NCBI RefSeq assembly: GCF_003963535.1
Contig: NZ_CP034539.1
Location: 2,108,001 to 2,172,000, forward strand
Length of the DNA stretch: 64,000 nucleotides
Direction of reading: 5' to 3'
Origin: Streptomyces cyaneochromogenes
GTDB taxonomy: Bacteria > Actinomycetota > Actinomycetes > Streptomycetales > Streptomycetaceae
Shown here: positions 33,635 through 41,691 of the stretch, one piece after another
Numbering within the stretch: position 1 is the first letter of the stretch
Layout of the letters: every line of letters begins with the position of its first letter
Position numbers and translations under genes: made by a program
The notes under the pieces: model-generated
The model's database searches: none
Seen by the model: only the letters and a program-made list of their open reading frames with translations
Told to the model about the DNA's origin: nothing

Positions 33635-34960
33635 TCAGGACGCATCGATGAATCGGTCGAGAACCCGCACCCCGAATTGCAGCCCGTCCACCGGTACCCG
33701 CTCGTCGACACCGTGGAACATGCCCGCGAAGTCCAGCTCCGGCGGCAGCTTCAGCGGCGCGAAGCCGAAGCCCCGGATGCCCAGGTCGTCGAAGGACTTG
33801 GCGTCGGTCCCGCCGGAGAGCATGTAGGGGATCGCCTTGGCCGCCGGGTCCTCGGCCACCAGCGCGGACTGCATCGCCGCCACGAGCGCCCCGTCGAAGC
33901 CCGTCTCGACGGCCTTGTCGGCGTGCACGTCCTCGCGCCGCACGTTCGGCCCGAGGATCTTGTCGAGGTCGGCGAGGAACTCCTCCTCGAATCCGGGCAG
34001 GAAGCGGCCGTCGACGTGCGCGGTGGCCTCGCCCGGGATGACGTTGACCTTGTAGCCGGCGCCGAGCTGCGTGGGGTTGGCCGTGTTGCTGAGGGTCGCG
34101 CCGATGAGCTTGGCGATGCCGCCGAGCTTGGCGAGGGTGCCCTCCATGTTCTCCGGGTCGAGTTCGGTGCCGAGGGCGTCGCCGAGCTCGTCGAGGAAGG
34201 CCCGGGTGGTCTTGGTGACCCGCACCGGGAACTTGTGCCGGCCCAGCCGCGCGACGGCCTCCGACAGCTCGGTGATCGCGTTGTCGCGGTGGATCATCGA
34301 CCCGTGCCCTGCCGTACCGGCCACGGTCAGCTTCATCCAGTGCATGCCCTTCTCGGCCGTCTGGATCAGATAGAGCCGCCGCTCCTCACTCACCGTGAAG
34401 GAGAACCCGCCCACCTCACTGATCGCCTCGGTGACGCCCTCGAAGAGGTCGGGGTGCTTGTCGACGAGGAACCGGGCTCCGTACTTGCCGCCGGCCTCCT
34501 CGTCGGCGAGGAAGGCGAGCACGATGTCGCGCGGCGGCTTGCGCCCGCTGCGCAGCCGGTCGCGCACGACCGCCAGGGTCATCGCGTCCATGTCCTTCAT
34601 GTCGACGGCCCCGCGTCCCCACACGCACCCGTCCGCGACCTCGCCGGAGAAGGGGTGGTGGGTCCAGTCGTCGGCGTTGGCCGGTACGACGTCGGTGTGC
34701 CCGTGGATGAGCAGCGCCGGCCGCGACGGGTCCTCCCCCTCGATCCGCGCCACGGTGGAGGCGCGGCCCGGGTGCGACTCGAAGATCTTCGGTTCGAGCC
34801 CCACCTCGGCGAGCTTCTCGGCGACGTACTCGGCCGCCTTGCGCTCACCGGGACCGGAGTGGTCGCCGTAGTTGCTGGTGTCGATCTGGATCAGCTCGCG
34901 ACAGAGGTCCACGACCTCGTTCTCGCCGGTGACGCCCCTGGCCGTGTCCGTATCGCTCAC
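33635..34960 (-). CDS. M20-family metallopeptidase (dipeptidase-like)
   Basis: Zinc-dependent exopeptidase/deacylase of 441 residues. Metal-site motifs are LLIHGHTDVVPAN, GRGAVDMKD and LADEEAGGKYGARFLVDKHPDLF (the catalytic Glu pair). SGGTDAKSF precedes a final metal His in MFHGVDERV. The dimerisation lid domain is in the middle (GTAGHGSMIHRDNAI). No signal peptide, so it is cytosolic. Start is GTG 34960, with GGGAGGA upstream; a longer reading to 35053 lacks a ribosome site. The substrate is probably a dipeptide or N-acyl amino acid. Confidence 0.9.
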   Translation of the reverse strand: MSDTDTARGVTGENEVVDLCRELIQIDTSNYGDHSGPGERKAAEYVAEKLAEVGLEPKIFESHPGRASTVARIEGEDPSRPALLIHGHTDVVPANADDWTHHPFSGEVADGCVWGRGAVDMKDMDAMTLAVVRDRLRSGRKPPRDIVLAFLADEEAGGKYGARFLVDKHPDLFEGVTEAISEVGGFSFTVSEERRLYLIQTAEKGMHWMKLTVAGTAGHGSMIHRDNAITELSEAVARLGRHKFPVRVTKTTRAFLDELGDALGTELDPENMEGTLAKLGGIAKLIGATLSNTANPTQLGAGYKVNVIPGEATAHVDGRFLPGFEEEFLADLDKILGPNVRREDVHADKAVETGFDGALVAAMQSALVAEDPAAKAIPYMLSGGTDAKSFDDLGIRGFGFAPLKLPPELDFAGMFHGVDERVPVDGLQFGVRVLDRFIDAS

Positions 34961-35100
34961 GCTGCTTCCTCCCGCGCTGTCACTGCTGGTGGTTCCCCTC
35001 ATCCTCCCCCTCCGCCCGGCCCCGCCCAAGACCGGCCGCACCCCGTCACACACCGTTCACGCCACGACGGGGGGTGATCGGGGCACCCTCCGAAGCCTGG

Positions 35101-35106
35101 TAATGT
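35101..35106 (+). promoter_or_regulatory. -10-like box upstream of tRNA-Leu
   Basis: TAATGT lies 44 bases ahead of the mature tRNA 5' end; no good -35 accompanies it at 16-18 bases. Confidence 0.3.
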
Positions 35107-35149
35107 TTCCTCTGTCGCCGCGAGGGAAACCCCGCACGACAGACACCTT

Positions 35150-35234
35150 GTCCGGGTGGCGGAATGGCAGACGCGCTAGCTTGAGGTGCTAGTGCCCTTT
35201 ATCGGGCGTGGGGGTTCAAGTCCCCCCTCGGACA
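35150..35234 (+). tRNA. tRNA-Leu (anticodon GAG)
   Basis: 85-nt class II tRNA. The acceptor strand GTCCGGG pairs with CTCGGAC (one G-U), discriminator A at 35234. D-arm region TGGCGGAATGGCAGACGC. The anticodon stem CTAGC/GCTAG flanks loop TTGAGGT with anticodon GAG at 35183-35185. The long variable arm GTGCCCTTTATCGGGCGT is typical of leucine tRNAs, followed by T-arm GGGGGTTCAAGTCCCCC. The gene does not encode CCA (the next bases are CAC). It is read alone, with its own terminator. Confidence 0.97.
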
Positions 35235-35244
35235 CACGAAACAG

Positions 35245-35275
35245 CAAGGGCCGTGACCATGAGTCACGGCCCTTG
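35245..35275 (+). terminator. Terminator after tRNA-Leu
   Basis: CAAGGGCCGTGA (35245-35256) pairs with TCACGGCCCTTG (35264-35275), a 12-bp stem with a seven-base loop, followed by TTCGTTGTGT. Confidence 0.85.
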
Positions 35276-35502
35276 TTCGTTGTGTGGGGGAAGTCTCGTT
35301 CCGTCGAAGATCACCAGGTCAGGGCCTGTCCCCCAGCCTCCGCGCCACCCCGAACGACTGCTCCGGGTGGCGGACCGAGAGGCGCGAACCTAGCGTCGTA
35401 CTAAAATTTCCGGCTTGTTACGGAGTCGGGTCGGACAACCCCAGGCATACCTGCGGGCCCGCCGGCGCCCCGGAGCTTCCGGGATCGAGACGCGAGGACC
35501 GG

Positions 35503-38500
35503 ATGGCAGCCATACACGAGAGCAGTGCTCTCGGCCTGCTCGACGAAGAGCTGAGCGCGGAGATCCATCAGCAGTTCGGTGACAGGGCACGCTTCTCCGG
35601 GGGCCCCGCGGCCTCCCCCCGCACGCTCGTCGACGTCTTCGAGGCGTCCGTGCGGTCGTATCCGGACGAGCCCGCCCTGGACGACGGCGCGACGTGTCTG
35701 ACCTACCGTGCGCTGGCCGTCGAGGTGGAGCGGCTGCGGCGCGCGCTGGCCGCGGCGGGGGTCGGGCTCGGTGACCGGGTCGGGGTCAGGGTTCCGTCCG
35801 GCACCAATGACCTCTATGTCGCGATCCTCGCGGTGCTCGCGGCCGGTGCCGCCTACGTTCCCGTCGACGCCGAGGACCCGGACGAGCGGGCCGAGCTGGT
35901 GTTCGGGGAGGCGGACGTACGGGCCGTGGTGGGGGCCGGCCACGAGCTGGTCGTCAACGGCCGCAGCGATGTGCCCGCCGCGCGGCCCGGTGTCGAGCAC
36001 GACGCGTGGATCATCTTCACGTCCGGCTCCACCGGGAAGCCGAAGGGCGTCGCCGTCTCGCACCGCAGTGCCGCCGCGTTCGTGGACGCCGAGGCCGCGC
36101 TGTTCCTCACCGAGGAGCCGATCGGGCCCGGGGACCGCGTCATGGCGGGGCTGTCGGTCGCGTTCGACGCGTCCTGCGAGGAGATGTGGCTGGCGTGGCG
36201 GTACGGGGCCTGTCTGGTGCCGGTGCCGCGTTCGCAGGTCAGGAGCGGGGCCGATCTGGGGCCCTGGCTGGTCGAGCAGGAGATCACGGTCGTGTCGACC
36301 GTGCCCACGCTGGCCGCGCTCTGGGAGCCCGAGACCCTCAATGACGTACGGCTGCTGATCTTCGGCGGTGAGGCCTGCCCGCCCGAGCTGGCGCAGCGGT
36401 TGGTGACGGAGGGGCGCGAGGTCTGGAACACCTACGGGCCGACCGAGGCGACCGTCGTCGCCTGTGCCTCGCTGCTGGGCGGCGAGGAGCCGATCCGGAT
36501 CGGGCTGCCGCTGGACGGCTGGGAGCTGGCCGTCGTCGACGAGGCCGGGGAGCCGGTGCCGATGGGCGCCAGCGGGCAGCTGGTGATCGGCGGGGTCGGG
36601 CTCGCGCGGTATCTCGACGCCGAGAAGGACGCGGAGAAGTACGCGCCGCTTCAGTCGCTGGGCTGGGAGCGGGCGTACCGCAGTGGTGACCTCGTCAAGG
36701 CGGAGCCCGAGGGTCTGGTCTTCCTCGGGCGGGCCGACGAGCAGATCAAGCTCGGCGGGCGGCGGATCGAGCTCGGTGAGGTGGACGCCGCGTTGCAGGC
36801 GCTGCCCGGTGTGGCCGGTGCGGCCGCCGCCGTGCGGACCGCGCGCAGCGGCAATCAGCTGCTCGTCGGGTACGTCGTCACTCAGGACGGCTGGGATCAG
36901 GCGGCGGCGGTCGAGAAACTGCGGGCGGAACTGCCCGCCGCGCTCGTGCCGCTGCTCGCGCCGGTCGACGAGCTGCCGACCCGGACGTCGGGCAAGGTGG
37001 ACCGCAATGCGCTGCCCTGGCCGCTGGAGGGGCTGGAGACCGGTGGGCCGGCCGAGCAGCTCTACGGCACCGAGGCCTGGCTCGCCGAGCAGTGGACCGA
37101 GGTGCTCGGCATCCCGGTCACCGGCGCCTCCGATGACTTCTTCGCGATCGGCGGCAGCAGTCTGGCCGCCGCTCAGCTGACGACGCGGCTGCGGACCCGC
37201 TATCCGAGCGCGGCCGTGCTGGACATCTACCAGCAGCCGGTGCTGCGCAAGCTGGCCCGGCGGCTGGAGGAGTCCGCGCACGACGACGGGGCGGAGAGGT
37301 TCGTCGAGCCGGTGCCCCGGCGTGCGCAGGTGGTTCAGCTGCTGCTCCTCGTTCCGCTGTTCACGCTGCTGGGCCTGCGCTGGACGGTCGCTTTGGCCGC
37401 GCTCGGCAATCTGCTGCCCGCCTACGCCTGGCTGCCGACGGCTCCCTGGTGGCTCGTCGCGGTCGGGGCCGTGGTGCTGTTCAGCCCGCCGGGGCGGCTC
37501 GCGCTGGCCGCCGGTGGCGCGCGGCTGCTGCTGAAGGGCGTCAAGCCCGGGCGGTACGCGCGCGGTGGCGGCGTGCATCTGCGGCTGTGGACGGCCGAGC
37601 GGCTCGCCGAGTTCAGCGGGGCGACCTCGCTGACCGGGGCCTGGCTGGAACGGTACGCGCGGGCGCTGGGCGCCAAGGTCGGGCCGGACGTCGATCTGCA
37701 CTCGCTGCCGCCGGTCACCGGGCTGCTGAAGCTGGGCCGGGGCGCGGCCGTGGAGTCCGAGGTCGACCTGTCCGGGTACTGGCTGGACGGTGACCGGCTG
37801 GAGATCGGCGCGATCAAGGTCGGCGCGCATGCCACCGTCGGTACCCGCAGCATGCTCTTCCCGGGTGCCCGCGTCGGCAAGCGGGCCGAGGTGGCGCCCG
37901 GCTCGGCGGTCACCGGGCAGGTCCCGACCGGCCAGCGCTGGGCCGGGGCGCCCGCGGTCAAGCTCGGCAAGGCCAAGCGCAACTGGCCCAAGGAGCGGCC
38001 GCGGCGCGGGACGTACTGGCGTGTGATGTACGGCCTCACGGGCTTCGCACTGACCGCGCTTCCCGTGCTGGCCGGTGCGGCCGCGTTCCTCGTGGCCCAG
38101 GTGTTCTACACCCCGCACGCGCCCCTGGCGGGCGCCGCGCTGGCCCTCGTACCGGCGACGCTCGCCTTCGGGCTGGCGTACGCCGTGCTGCTCCTGGTCT
38201 CCGTGCGGCTGCTCAGCCTGGGGCTGCGGGAGGGGACGTATCCGACGCACAGCCGGGTCGGCTGGCAGGCGTGGACCGTGACGCAGCTGATGGACCGCTC
38301 GCGCGAGACGCTGTTCCCGCTGTACGCGGGACTGGTCACGCCGGTGTGGCTGCGGCTGCTCGGGATGCGGATCGGCAAGGGCGCCGAGGTGTCGACCGTG
38401 TTGGCGCTGCCCAGCCTGACCACGGTCGGCGAAGGGGCCTTCCTGGCCGACGACACGCTGACCGCGCCGTACGAGCTCGGTGGCGGCTGGATGCGCATCG

Positions 38501-39369
38501 GGCGGGCGGAGATCGGGCGGCGGGCCTTCCTCGGAAACTCGGGGATGACGGCGCCCGGGCGGACCGTGCCGGACGGCGGACTGGTCGGTGTGCTGTCGGC
38601 GACGCCGAAGAAGGCCAAGAAGGGCACGTCGTACCTGGGGCTGCCGCCGGTGAAGCTGCCGCGCAGTGCCGCCGACGGTGACCAGAGCCGGACGTACGAT
38701 CCGCCGGCCCGGCTGCTGTGGGCACGCGGCCTGGTGGAGCTGTGCCGGATCGTGCCCGTGTTCTGCTCGGCGGGGGTCGCGGTGCTGACCGTGGCGGCGC
38801 TGTGTGTGCTGGGCGGCTGGGCGCCGGTGCTGTCCGGGCTGGTGCTGCTCGGGGCCGGGGCCGCGGCGGGGCTCGTGTCGATCGTCGCGAAGTGGCTGCT
38901 GGTGGGGCGGCATCACAGCGGGGAGCATCCGCTGTGGTCGTCCTTCGTGTGGCGCAACGAGCTGGCGGACACCTTCGTCGAGGTGCTCGCGGTGCCGTGG
39001 CTGGCGGGTTCGGTGCCGGGTACGCCGGTGATGACGGCGTGGCTGCGCGGGCTCGGCGCGCGGATCGGCAAGGGCGTGTGGGTCGACAGCTACTGGCTGC
39101 CGGAGACCGATCTGGTGACCCTGGAGGACGCCTCCACCGTGAACCGGGGCTGTGTGCTCCAGACACACCTCTTCCACGACCGGATCTTGCGGACGGATAC
39201 TGTGGTTCTCCGTGAGGGCGCGACGCTGGGTCCTGGCGGGATCGTTCTGCCCGGCAGCGCGATCGGGGCCCGCACGACGCTGGGTCCCGCGTCGCTCGTG
39301 ATGGCGGCGGAATCGGTCCCCGACGACACCCGCTGGCTCGGCAATCCGATCGAGGCATGGCGTCCCTGA
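35503..39369 (+). CDS. Pls/PosA-type nonribosomal peptide synthetase, predicted lysine-activating
   Basis: Membrane NRPS resembling epsilon-poly-L-lysine synthetase; 1288 residues from ATG 35503. Order: adenylation domain with FTSGSTGKPKG (about 171), FDASCEEMW (220), NTYGPTEATV (310), GGRRIELGEV (419) and TRTSGKVDR (493). Then a carrier domain with FFAIGGSSLAA (Ser near 550), and alternating hydrophobic segments with three left-handed-helix/acyltransferase-like soluble domains (GKGAEVSTVLALPSL, AEIGRRAFLGNSG, RIGKGVWVDSYW, GATLGPGGIVLPGS). There is no thioesterase, as in Pls. By hand alignment to GrsA the pocket reads D-A-E-S-I-G-T-V-V, very close to the bacitracin lysine code. A TAAAAT -10-like box is at 35402. 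The next gene overlaps by 13 bases. Confidence 0.88.
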   Translation: MAAIHESSALGLLDEELSAEIHQQFGDRARFSGGPAASPRTLVDVFEASVRSYPDEPALDDGATCLTYRALAVEVERLRRALAAAGVGLGDRVGVRVPSGTNDLYVAILAVLAAGAAYVPVDAEDPDERAELVFGEADVRAVVGAGHELVVNGRSDVPAARPGVEHDAWIIFTSGSTGKPKGVAVSHRSAAAFVDAEAALFLTEEPIGPGDRVMAGLSVAFDASCEEMWLAWRYGACLVPVPRSQVRSGADLGPWLVEQEITVVSTVPTLAALWEPETLNDVRLLIFGGEACPPELAQRLVTEGREVWNTYGPTEATVVACASLLGGEEPIRIGLPLDGWELAVVDEAGEPVPMGASGQLVIGGVGLARYLDAEKDAEKYAPLQSLGWERAYRSGDLVKAEPEGLVFLGRADEQIKLGGRRIELGEVDAALQALPGVAGAAAAVRTARSGNQLLVGYVVTQDGWDQAAAVEKLRAELPAALVPLLAPVDELPTRTSGKVDRNALPWPLEGLETGGPAEQLYGTEAWLAEQWTEVLGIPVTGASDDFFAIGGSSLAAAQLTTRLRTRYPSAAVLDIYQQPVLRKLARRLEESAHDDGAERFVEPVPRRAQVVQLLLLVPLFTLLGLRWTVALAALGNLLPAYAWLPTAPWWLVAVGAVVLFSPPGRLALAAGGARLLLKGVKPGRYARGGGVHLRLWTAERLAEFSGATSLTGAWLERYARALGAKVGPDVDLHSLPPVTGLLKLGRGAAVESEVDLSGYWLDGDRLEIGAIKVGAHATVGTRSMLFPGARVGKRAEVAPGSAVTGQVPTGQRWAGAPAVKLGKAKRNWPKERPRRGTYWRVMYGLTGFALTALPVLAGAAAFLVAQVFYTPHAPLAGAALALVPATLAFGLAYAVLLLVSVRLLSLGLREGTYPTHSRVGWQAWTVTQLMDRSRETLFPLYAGLVTPVWLRLLGMRIGKGAEVSTVLALPSLTTVGEGAFLADDTLTAPYELGGGWMRIGRAEIGRRAFLGNSGMTAPGRTVPDGGLVGVLSATPKKAKKGTSYLGLPPVKLPRSAADGDQSRTYDPPARLLWARGLVELCRIVPVFCSAGVAVLTVAALCVLGGWAPVLSGLVLLGAGAAAGLVSIVAKWLLVGRHHSGEHPLWSSFVWRNELADTFVEVLAVPWLAGSVPGTPVMTAWLRGLGARIGKGVWVDSYWLPETDLVTLEDASTVNRGCVLQTHLFHDRILRTDTVVLREGATLGPGGIVLPGSAIGARTTLGPASLVMAAESVPDDTRWLGNPIEAWRP

Positions 39370-40790
39370 GCGCGGCCCACTGGGGGCCGGAGAGCGGTGG
39401 GCCGGCACGGAGTGGCAGCAGTACGGCGCAGGGAGCACAGACAGCAGTGGCAGTTCAGCAGGCGGCGGGCGCGGACCCGTACTTCCCGGAGCACGGCGAC
39501 TCCCGGTACCGGGTGCACCGGTACGAGCTCGCGCTGGACTACCGCCCGGGCCCGAACCGGCTGTCGGGGACGGCCCGGATCAACGCGATCGCGGGGCGCT
39601 CGCCGCTGGCCGAGTTCGTGCTGAACCTGGCCGACTTCAAGATCGGGCGGGTCCGCGTCGACGGACGGCAGCCGCACTACACGCACCGCGGCGGCAGGCT
39701 GCGCGTCCGCCCCGCCAAGCCGATCCGCGCCGGGGCGGCCTTCACGGTCGAGGTGCACTGGTCGGGCAACCCCAGGCCGGTGAACAGCCCCTGGGGCGGG
39801 CTCGGTTGGGAGGAGCTGGAGGACGGGGCGCTGGTGGCGAGCCAGCCGATCGGGGCGCCGTCCTGGTACCCGTGCAACGACCGGCCGGCGGACAAGGCGT
39901 CGTACCAGATCTCGATCACCACGCCCTCCTCGTACGCGGTGGTGGCGGGCGGGCGCCTGCTGACCCGGACGACGAAGGCGTCCACGACGACCTGGGTGTA
40001 CGAGCAGTCGGCGCCGACGTCCAGCTATCTGGTCGGGCTGTCGATCGGCAAGTACCAGACCGTGCTGCTGGGCGACCCGGGCCTGGGCGGCGTACCGCAG
40101 CACGGGCACATTCCCGCGCATCTGCTCGGCGACTTCTCGCGGGACTTCGCCCGCCAGCCGCAGATGATGGAGGTCTTCCAGGAGCTGTTCGGACCGTACC
40201 CGTTCGACGAGTACGCGGTCGTGGTGACCGAGGAGGAGCTCGATGTGCCCGTCGAGGCACAGGGGTTGTCGCTGTTCGGCGCCAACCACGTGGACGGGGC
40301 GCGGGGTTCGGAGCGGCTGGTCGCGCACGAGCTCGCGCACCAGTGGTTCGGCAACAGCGTGTCCATCGCGGACTGGCGGCACATCTGGCTGAACGAGGGG
40401 TTCGCGAAGTACGCGGAGTGGCTGTGGTCGGAGCGGTCGGGCGGACGTACGGCCCAGCAACTCGCCGCCGCCGCACACCGGTTGCTGTCGACGCTGCCGC
40501 AGGATCTGCGGCTGGCGGACCCGGGGCGCAAGTCGATGTTCGACGACCGGTTGTACGAACGTGGCGGGCTGGTCCTGCACGCGGTGCGCTGCGCGCTGGG
40601 CGACATCGCCTTCTTCCGGATGCTGCGCGGCTGGGGGCAGCTGAACCGCAACGGCACGGTGACGACCAAGGCGTTCGCCGGACACGTGGCCCGCTTCACG
40701 AGCGAGCCGGTGGACGAGCTGTTCGAGGCGTGGGTGTACGGGGCGGCGCTGCCGCCGTTGCCCGGGGCGCAGACGCGGGCGGCCGTCTAG
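39357..40790 (+). CDS. M1-family zinc metallopeptidase
   Basis: 477 residues. The aminopeptidase N-type motif HELAHQWFGN (about 324) with the third ligand in WLNEGFAKYAEWLW (about 347) is complete. GAMEN is replaced by VEAQGLSLFGA, which is seen in shortened actinobacterial members. The N-terminal ~45 residues are low-complexity and there is no clear signal peptide. It is shorter than the ~850-residue PepN, having only the N-terminal beta and catalytic domains. The ATG lies inside the 3' end of the Pls-like gene, so the two are coupled. Trimming, or protection from, the Lys-rich product is an appealing role but unproven. An internal GTG at 39447 is an alternative start. Confidence 0.9.
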   Translation: MASLSAAHWGPESGGPARSGSSTAQGAQTAVAVQQAAGADPYFPEHGDSRYRVHRYELALDYRPGPNRLSGTARINAIAGRSPLAEFVLNLADFKIGRVRVDGRQPHYTHRGGRLRVRPAKPIRAGAAFTVEVHWSGNPRPVNSPWGGLGWEELEDGALVASQPIGAPSWYPCNDRPADKASYQISITTPSSYAVVAGGRLLTRTTKASTTTWVYEQSAPTSSYLVGLSIGKYQTVLLGDPGLGGVPQHGHIPAHLLGDFSRDFARQPQMMEVFQELFGPYPFDEYAVVVTEEELDVPVEAQGLSLFGANHVDGARGSERLVAHELAHQWFGNSVSIADWRHIWLNEGFAKYAEWLWSERSGGRTAQQLAAAAHRLLSTLPQDLRLADPGRKSMFDDRLYERGGLVLHAVRCALGDIAFFRMLRGWGQLNRNGTVTTKAFAGHVARFTSEPVDELFEAWVYGAALPPLPGAQTRAAV

Positions 40791-40796
40791 ACCTGG

Positions 40797-41690
40797 CTAC
40801 TCCGAGGTCCACTTCGTCATCCAGCCGTCGTTGAGCGCGGAGATCACCCGCTCGCAGCCGGCGACGAAGGCGTCCTCGGCATCTGGGTCGGCGCGGTCGC
40901 CGGACTCGCCGCGCCGCTCGACGGCGTCCTGAAGGTCGTCGGCCGTGGCGGCGAACTGAGCCTGCTGGTAGGCGTAGTTGGCGGTCATGCCGTGCGCGCT
41001 GACCGCGGCGCCCGCGGTGGTGGCGACGGCCACCCAGGCGGCCGCGTGCTCCACGCCGAACGCACCGGCCAGCGCGCCCAGCAGGACCCCGGCGGTGCCC
41101 AGCGCGAGTTCGATCCGGCGGACCAGTGCGAGGCGACGGCCCATCGTGCGGGCCCGGGCCAGGTAGTAGCCGCTGATCTGGGGGCGCAGGCAGTGTTCGA
41201 CGTACGTGTCGACGTCCGACACGGCGGGGAGCCGTCGTGCGACCGGGGTGATGCCGACGGTACGGGGGATGAGGTGGGCCGCGTCCTCCCGCAGGGCCTT
41301 CAGGCGCTGCTGCAGGACGTGGCGGGCGTCGGGCCCGCGGTACGGCGTCACTCCGGCCAGCCACCTGTGGATCTCGCTCTTCATGGCCTCGCTGGTCACG
41401 CGCAGCCCGGTCCAGTCGCGCACGGCCGCGGGTCCCGCGTGCCGGGCGAGGAGCGGTACCAGGCCGGTGGTGGCCGCGGCGGCGAAGGCCAGCGCCTTGC
41501 CGAGCGTCGCGTGGGCGGCCATCGTCTGGGACGCGGCCGTGCCGAGAGCGGCGGCCGTGAGCCCGAGGACCAGGCTCCATGTGCGGGACCGCTCGATGGT
41601 GGTCTTCGCCCGGCCGGCCGCCTGGGACCAGACGCTCTGCTGGTCCCAGGCCCGTCGGGCCACGGCGTCCGCCGCCCGCTCGGTCGCCAT
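40797..41690 (-). CDS. DUF4231/SLATT-like membrane protein
   Basis: 297 residues. Two hydrophobic hairpins are visible: SLVLGLTAAALGTAA plus LAFAAAATTGLVPLLA, and LALGTAGVLLGALAGAFG plus AAWVAVATTAGAAVSA. Between and after them are amphipathic helical regions (AVRDWTGLRVTSEAMKSEIHRWLAG, YLARARTMGRRLALVRRIELALG). This layout matches DUF4231/SLATT proteins, predicted pore-forming effectors linked to nucleotide-signal systems. It starts one base after the stop of the TIR-STAND-WD40 gene and is the last gene of that operon. It converges with the M1 peptidase (six bases between the stops). Confidence 0.8.
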   Translation of the reverse strand: MATERAADAVARRAWDQQSVWSQAAGRAKTTIERSRTWSLVLGLTAAALGTAASQTMAAHATLGKALAFAAAATTGLVPLLARHAGPAAVRDWTGLRVTSEAMKSEIHRWLAGVTPYRGPDARHVLQQRLKALREDAAHLIPRTVGITPVARRLPAVSDVDTYVEHCLRPQISGYYLARARTMGRRLALVRRIELALGTAGVLLGALAGAFGVEHAAAWVAVATTAGAAVSAHGMTANYAYQQAQFAATADDLQDAVERRGESGDRADPDAEDAFVAGCERVISALNDGWMTKWTSE

Positions 41691-41691
41691 G

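Noticed and set aside
35150..35502. Integration site of a mobile element at tRNA-Leu
   Set aside because: No integrase, excisionase or direct repeat of the tRNA 3' end was found within the window; the following genes look like chromosomal Streptomyces genes.
35401..39438. Open frame of about 1345 codons on the minus strand opposite the Pls-like gene
   Set aside because: It is a GC-driven antisense shadow: composition is Arg/Gln/His/Pro-rich without domains, and the plus strand encodes a complete, motif-rich NRPS.
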